Shown: positions 43,299-47,354 of the stretch, in pieces | Layout: every line of letters starts with the position of its first letter | Position numbering within the stretch: position 1 is the first letter of the stretch | Assembly (NCBI GenBank): GCA_031257475.1 | Contig: JAIROP010000016.1 | Span: 1 to 47,354, forward strand | Length of the DNA stretch: 47,354 nt | Direction: 5' to 3' | Origin: Holosporaceae bacterium | Lineage (GTDB): Bacteria; Pseudomonadota; Alphaproteobacteria; UBA3830 | The notes under the pieces: model-generated | What the model saw: the letters and a program-made list of their open reading frames with translations, nothing else | Databases searched by the model: none | Told to the model about the DNA's origin: nothing | Translations under genes and position numbers: made by a program

Positions 43299-43318
43299 GA
43301 AAATGAGTATGTACTAAC

Positions 43319-44587
43319 ATGAGAAGGATTGTGATTACAGGACTCGGGATGGTGTCGCCGTTGGCAGCTGGAGTTGAGGAGTCCTGGCGTCGTTTGTTGA
43401 ATTGTGAATCAGGAATTCGGAGGGTTGTTTCATTTGATGTTGAGGATATAGCATCCCAGATAGCTGGACAGATTCAGTATAAAAAGGAGGACCAGGAGAC
43501 ATCGGAGAGATTCAATCCGCTGGATTATGTTAGTGAAAAGGAATTAAATCGTATAGACACGTTTATACTTTACGCAATTGCCGCCGCCACCCAGGCGGTG
43601 GAGGATGCGGGTATTGGGGCTCTACGAGAAGATGATCTGGAAAACACAGGTGTTATGATAGGCTCCGGGATAGGGGGTTTGCCAATAATCAACAACACGG
43701 CGGCACATTTGGAAAAGAACGGACCAAGGCGTGTGTCGCCGTTTTTTATTCCTGCCTGTCTGATAAATCTTGCATCTGGACATGTGTCAATGAAATTTGG
43801 GTTTCGGGGACCGAATCATTCTGTGGTTACCGCCTGTGCCACAGGAACCCATGCAGTAGGAGATGCCGCGCGGATGATTCAGGTGGGGGCAGCGGATATT
43901 ATGGTATGCGGTGGAGCGGAGGCAGCAGTCTGTCGACTTGGAATGGCAGGATTCGCGGCAGCCCGAGCCTTGTCAACCCAGAGAAATGACTCTCCGGAGG
44001 AGGCATCCAGGCCCTGGGATCGTTCCCGGGATGGCTTTGTAATATCGGAAGGCGCAGGTATTCTGGTACTGGAGGAATTGGAACATGCAAAACGAAGAGG
44101 CGCGCGGATCTATGGAGAAATCATCGGGTATGGAATGTCCAGCGATGCTTACCATGTGACGGCGCCATGCCCAAATGGTAATGGAGCCTACAGATCAATG
44201 ATGCAGGCACTGCGCTTCGCAAATATTTCAGCGAACCAGCTAGACTACATAAATGCCCATGGAACATCGACTCCAGCCGGAGACGTGGCTGAACTGCGAG
44301 CAGTGGAGCAAGTTTTGGATGGAGCATGGCATATATCCATGTCATCAACGAAGTCTTCCATTGGACATCTGCTGGGCGCAGCTGGGGCTGTGGAGGCGAT
44401 ATTTACGCTGTTAGCTCTGAGGGATCAGATCGTGCCTCCAACACTAAATCTACATGATCCGGAAGAGACCTTCATTGATCTCGTGCCTCTGCAGCCGAAG
44501 GAACGTCAGGTATTCTATGCGATGACCAACTCGTTTGGTTTTGGAGGAACCAATGCTACCATAATTTTTAGAAAATGGGAGGAATAG
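43319..44587 (+). CDS. fabF: beta-ketoacyl-ACP synthase II
   Basis: Condenses acyl-ACP with malonyl-ACP during fatty-acid elongation. The catalytic triad is seen as Cys in VVTACATGTHAVGDAARM, His in INAHGTSTPAGD, and His in SSTKSSIGHLLGAAGAVE. The start RRIVITGLGMVSPLAAGVEE and the end TNSFGFGGTNATIIFRKW are typical. Length 422. It follows acpP by 20 bases and abuts mltG. Confidence 0.97.
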   Translation: MRRIVITGLGMVSPLAAGVEESWRRLLNCESGIRRVVSFDVEDIASQIAGQIQYKKEDQETSERFNPLDYVSEKELNRIDTFILYAIAAATQAVEDAGIGALREDDLENTGVMIGSGIGGLPIINNTAAHLEKNGPRRVSPFFIPACLINLASGHVSMKFGFRGPNHSVVTACATGTHAVGDAARMIQVGAADIMVCGGAEAAVCRLGMAGFAAARALSTQRNDSPEEASRPWDRSRDGFVISEGAGILVLEELEHAKRRGARIYGEIIGYGMSSDAYHVTAPCPNGNGAYRSMMQALRFANISANQLDYINAHGTSTPAGDVAELRAVEQVLDGAWHISMSSTKSSIGHLLGAAGAVEAIFTLLALRDQIVPPTLNLHDPEETFIDLVPLQPKERQVFYAMTNSFGFGGTNATIIFRKWEE

Positions 44588-45580
44588 GTGAAAGCGTGCA
44601 GCAGTGAACGCTGCAGCAGGGGAAGAATTGTTAATTTTTTGCTAGGCTTCTTCGGACTACTCGCGCTGGTGGTTCTATTTTTCGTTTATTATATGCATAA
44701 AAGTTCTCTCTATGTTCCAGAGCGCGGTCTTATTGTGGATCAGCCAACGGATGATGCCTTCTCGAGATTGCTCGTGGAGAACAAGATAGCGGATTGCTAT
44801 GTGATGAATAAAATTTGTGTTAAAATAATGAAAAAATTCCGATACGAGATAAAATTCGGAGAATACGCGCTTCCACATCACGTATCCTTGTACGATACAA
44901 TAAAAATCATTAGCTCTGGCCAGGTGATTATCCACAAAATTACATTTCCAGAGGGCTTTTCCGTGGTGCAGACATTGAGAAGGTTGGAAAAAGATGAAAA
45001 TTTACGTGGGAAAATAGAAAAAATTCCACCGGAAGGATCTTTGATGCCAGATACCTATTGTTTTAAATATCCCACAACCAGACAGGAGATAATTTCCTGG
45101 GCACAGCAAGCCATGAGGAATTTTTTATGGCAGGAATGGCCCAAACGATCTCCAAAGTGTACTCTTCAAAGCCCCCGTGAAGCATTAATTCTTGCATCAA
45201 TCGTTGAAAAAGAAACAAATTTGGAAAAAGAAAGAATCGCAGGAGTTTATCTTCGTAGACTGGCCATTGGCATGAAGCTTCAGTCGTGTCCTACGGTGAT
45301 ATATGGACTGCAAAAGGGGGAAAGATTATACAGGCCCTTGAACAGAGCAGATCTTATCAAAGATATGTCCCATAATACCTATGTATATCCAGGACTGCCG
45401 CCAACACCCATAACCAATCCGGGACGGACCAGCATTATCGCCGTACTCCATCCAAAAGAGACAGATGAGATTTTTTTTGTATACGAAGGGGCTGGCAGAC
45501 ATGCCTTTGCAAAAACCTACGATGAACATAAAAGAAACATCGCCAGAATTCAGAAGAAAGACATATCCCAGGTACGCTGA
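44588..45580 (+). CDS. mltG: endolytic murein transglycosylase MltG
   Basis: Inner-membrane enzyme that cuts nascent peptidoglycan strands. A GTG start at 44588 directly follows the fabF stop, with GAGGAA as ribosome-binding site. One N-terminal membrane helix (NFLLGFFGLLALVVLFFVYY) precedes a LysM-like region and the YceG catalytic domain: ILASIVEKETNLEKERIAGV with the catalytic Glu, SCPTVIYGL, and YPGLPPTPITNPGRTSIIAV. Length 330 is usual. The stop is five bases upstream of a group II intron, which separates it from whatever followed originally (often yicC-gmk in this class). Confidence 0.95.
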   Translation: MKACSSERCSRGRIVNFLLGFFGLLALVVLFFVYYMHKSSLYVPERGLIVDQPTDDAFSRLLVENKIADCYVMNKICVKIMKKFRYEIKFGEYALPHHVSLYDTIKIISSGQVIIHKITFPEGFSVVQTLRRLEKDENLRGKIEKIPPEGSLMPDTYCFKYPTTRQEIISWAQQAMRNFLWQEWPKRSPKCTLQSPREALILASIVEKETNLEKERIAGVYLRRLAIGMKLQSCPTVIYGLQKGERLYRPLNRADLIKDMSHNTYVYPGLPPTPITNPGRTSIIAVLHPKETDEIFFVYEGAGRHAFAKTYDEHKRNIARIQKKDISQVR

Positions 45581-45585
45581 TGACC

Positions 45586-47354
45586 GTGCGCCAACGAGCG
45601 CAAGGGAGGTTTATATGAAGCCATAATGTAGATTGAGATTGTGTGTAACTGTGTAAGAGATGGAAGTAGGTCTTCCGGAATCGCTTTGCAGGAAGAGGTT
45701 TCAAACCACTCTGAGCTGCGTCGTGGAAAAAAAAAGGCCGATGTGGTGAGCGTCAGAGAAAAGGCGTCCCCAAGGCGTCAGGTGAGGATCAAGGAGATGA
45801 AGAGATGAACCACCGCTTAAGTGTCGAAAAGGGAAATGATGAGATCGAAACCGAGTATGTATTCTAACTCGAGATAAATTTGGAGGGAACCTGTTTACTG
45901 TCCAAGTGGTCTCCGGCAGAGAGGTGGCATGAACTTGATTCGGGCTTTTACACGGAACGTGGGAACCTGTGTCTTGATGACAAGGGAGCGATTCAAGCGC
46001 CGAAACGCGAGAATCTGAGTACCAAGGCGAGATACAGGGACGGATTCTTGTAGTAGTGATGAAATCTGGTAATTCAGATGGAGCGAAGGGGCTAAGTTAT
46101 CCGTTTTATTAGTTAGTCAACTGAGGAATTGGGAGGAACTGAATTGAATAAAACAAAATCGTTTTGTATTTCCAAAAAGAGCGTAATGGCAGCTTGGGAG
46201 AGAGTGAAAGCGAACAAGGGAACCTATGGAATTGATGAGGAATCGATTAAAGATTTTGAATCGAATCTGAAGGACAACCTTTACAAACTATGGAACCGAA
46301 TGTCGTCGGGAACGTATTTTCCTCCGCCTGTGAGGGCGGTTGAGATACCGAAATCAGACGGCAGTAAAAGGCTGTTAGGCATTCCGACTGTGTCGGACAG
46401 AGTGGCTCAGGCAGTGGTCAAAGATTACCTTGAGCCAATAGTTGACCCGAAATTTCATGAAGATTCGTACGGGTATCGCCCGAATAAATCTGCATTGGAA
46501 GCAGTTGGAGTGGCAAGACAGCGATGCTGGAAGCAGAATTGGGTCATAGATCTTGATATCAAAGGATTTTTCGATAATTTGGATCATGAACTGATGATGA
46601 AAGCAGTAAAGCATCACACGTCGGAGAAGTGGATTCATCTTTATGTCAAGAGATGGCTCGAAGCACCGATGCAACTTGAAAACGGAGAAATAGTTGAAAG
46701 GAAACGAGGCACGCCGCAGGGCGGAGTCATAAGTCCGTTGCTGGCGAATCTTTTCATGCATCATGCATTTGATGATTGGATGAAAAGACACTGGCCGGCA
46801 GTGAAGTTTGAGAGGTTCGCAGATGATATTGTAGCGCACTGCTGTTCGAAAAAGCTGGCTGAGAAAGTGCTGGAGAAGATCGGGAACAGACTGAAAAAGT
46901 GTGGTCTTGAGCTTCATCCATTAAAGACAAAGATAGTGTATTGCAAAGATGAAGATCGCAGAGACTCTCATGAAAATGAAAGTTTCGATTTTCTGGGCTA
47001 TACATTTAGGCCACGATTATCGAAAAGCAAAAGCGGCAAAATGTTTGTCAATTTTTCTCCAGCGATGAGTGATAAGGCAGGAAAGAAGATCCGAAAGGAA
47101 ATTCGAAGCTGGAAAATACACCTGAGAGGCGACAAAACTCTCACAGACCTGGCGAAAATGTTCAATTCGAAAGTTCAAGGATGGGTGAATTATTACGGAA
47201 AATATTATAAATCCGCAATGTATCCATTTCTTAGGAATATGGAAAGATATTTGGTGCGCTGGGCAATGAGGAAATACAAGAAACTCCGAGGTCATAAACA
47301 TAGAGTAAGAAATTGGTTGGGAAGCGTAAGAAAACGAGAACCAATCCTGTTTGT
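45586..47354 (+). mobile_element. group II intron (3' end beyond window)
   Basis: Self-splicing retroelement. The 5' boundary is proposed at GTGCG (45586), the consensus start of bacterial group II introns. About 560 bases of highly structured, untranslated RNA (domains I to IV) follow, with typical sequence near 45950 (ACACGGAACGTGGGAACCTG) and near 46085 (AAGGGGCTAAGTTATCCG). The maturase ORF sits in domain IV from 46144. Domains V and VI and the 3' splice site are outside the window. The insertion is just downstream of the mltG stop and so breaks no visible gene. No terminator hairpin directly precedes it, which argues against the terminator-targeting class IIC. Confidence 0.85.
46144..47354 (+). 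CDS. ltrA: group II intron reverse transcriptase/maturase (3' end missing)
   Basis: Encodes the intron's reverse transcriptase and splicing cofactor. A TTG start at 46144 has GGGAGG (46131-46136) seven bases upstream. The frame is open to the last base (403 codons). RT blocks in order: ERVKANKGTYGID, AVEIPKSDGSKRLLGIPTVS, FHEDSYGYRPNKSALEAV, VIDLDIKGFFDNLDHELMM, RKRGTPQGGVISPLLANLFM, the catalytic FERFADDIVAHC (FADD variant of YADD) and LELHPLKTKIVYCKD. The maturase domain X is around FNSKVQGWVNYYGKYYKS. The end visible, WLGSVRKREPILF, is near the usual C-terminus, so only about 10-20 residues are missing. No HNH endonuclease domain is seen. Confidence 0.95.
   Translation, partial: MNKTKSFCISKKSVMAAWERVKANKGTYGIDEESIKDFESNLKDNLYKLWNRMSSGTYFPPPVRAVEIPKSDGSKRLLGIPTVSDRVAQAVVKDYLEPIVDPKFHEDSYGYRPNKSALEAVGVARQRCWKQNWVIDLDIKGFFDNLDHELMMKAVKHHTSEKWIHLYVKRWLEAPMQLENGEIVERKRGTPQGGVISPLLANLFMHHAFDDWMKRHWPAVKFERFADDIVAHCCSKKLAEKVLEKIGNRLKKCGLELHPLKTKIVYCKDEDRRDSHENESFDFLGYTFRPRLSKSKSGKMFVNFSPAMSDKAGKKIRKEIRSWKIHLRGDKTLTDLAKMFNSKVQGWVNYYGKYYKSAMYPFLRNMERYLVRWAMRKYKKLRGHKHRVRNWLGSVRKREPILF

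Noticed and set aside
46375-46917. A 180-residue minus-strand ORF and two further minus-strand ORFs at the right end
   Set aside because: They are antisense shadows of the intron maturase, whose reverse transcriptase motifs are on the plus strand.
1-47354. CRISPR arrays, rRNA genes and tRNA genes
   Set aside because: No regularly spaced repeats and no rRNA or tRNA sequence patterns were found on reading both strands.

Overview
This window looks like chromosomal DNA from an alphaproteobacterium that is probably host-associated and at least partly anaerobic. The class assignment rests on gene content: a DUF2948 protein after rpoD, a PopZ-like DUF2497 protein beside tolC, a phasin, the acpP-fabF-mltG order, and compact housekeeping operons with 4-base ATGA overlaps. 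The anaerobic suggestion rests on a complete 2-oxoacid:ferredoxin oxidoreductase operon. The host-associated suggestion rests on salvage-type genes (YhhQ with tRNA-guanine transglycosylase), an MHS-type importer and a block of species-specific secreted proteins. No rRNA or tRNA gene, CRISPR array or complete prophage was seen. Both ends are cut inside genes (dnaG on the left, a group II intron maturase on the right), so the exact lineage cannot be fixed.

Layout. 1-3.9 kb (+): dnaG (5' end missing), rpoD and DUF2948. 3.9-8.7 kb: an accessory stretch. It holds a hypothetical exported protein with a second open frame over its 3' end, decayed-looking DNA, two tandem paralogous secreted proteins (-) each with its own promoter, and an outer-membrane-barrel-like protein (-). 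8.7-11.9 kb (-): ffh, an acyltransferase and a TPR lipoprotein. 12.0-16.4 kb (+): porC-porA-porB-like subunits and a GltD-like flavoprotein fused to a ferredoxin domain. 16.4-25.0 kb (-): xseB-yggT-folD-yhhQ-tgt-tamA-tamB, tightly overlapping. 25.0-33.6 kb (-): gltX-tolC-popZ followed by four consecutive M16-type peptidase genes. 33.6-36.9 kb (+): comEC and asd. 36.9-40.6 kb (-): phasin with a terminator, a family 2 glycosyltransferase, accA and an MHS transporter. 40.8-45.6 kb (+): groES-groEL, then acpP-fabF-mltG. 45.6 kb to the end: a group II intron with its maturase, inserted five bases after the mltG stop.

How the genes work together. Envelope biogenesis is well represented: TamA/TamB, TolC, MltG, fatty-acid genes (accA, acpP, fabF), an acyltransferase, a polyprenol-type glycosyltransferase and SRP. 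Energy and redox metabolism is represented by the Por operon, whose electrons could pass through the fused flavoprotein to NAD(P). The most unusual parts are the four-gene M16 block, which reads as one plausible catalytic pair plus a degenerate copy of that pair, and the secreted-protein accessory stretch at 4-8.6 kb.
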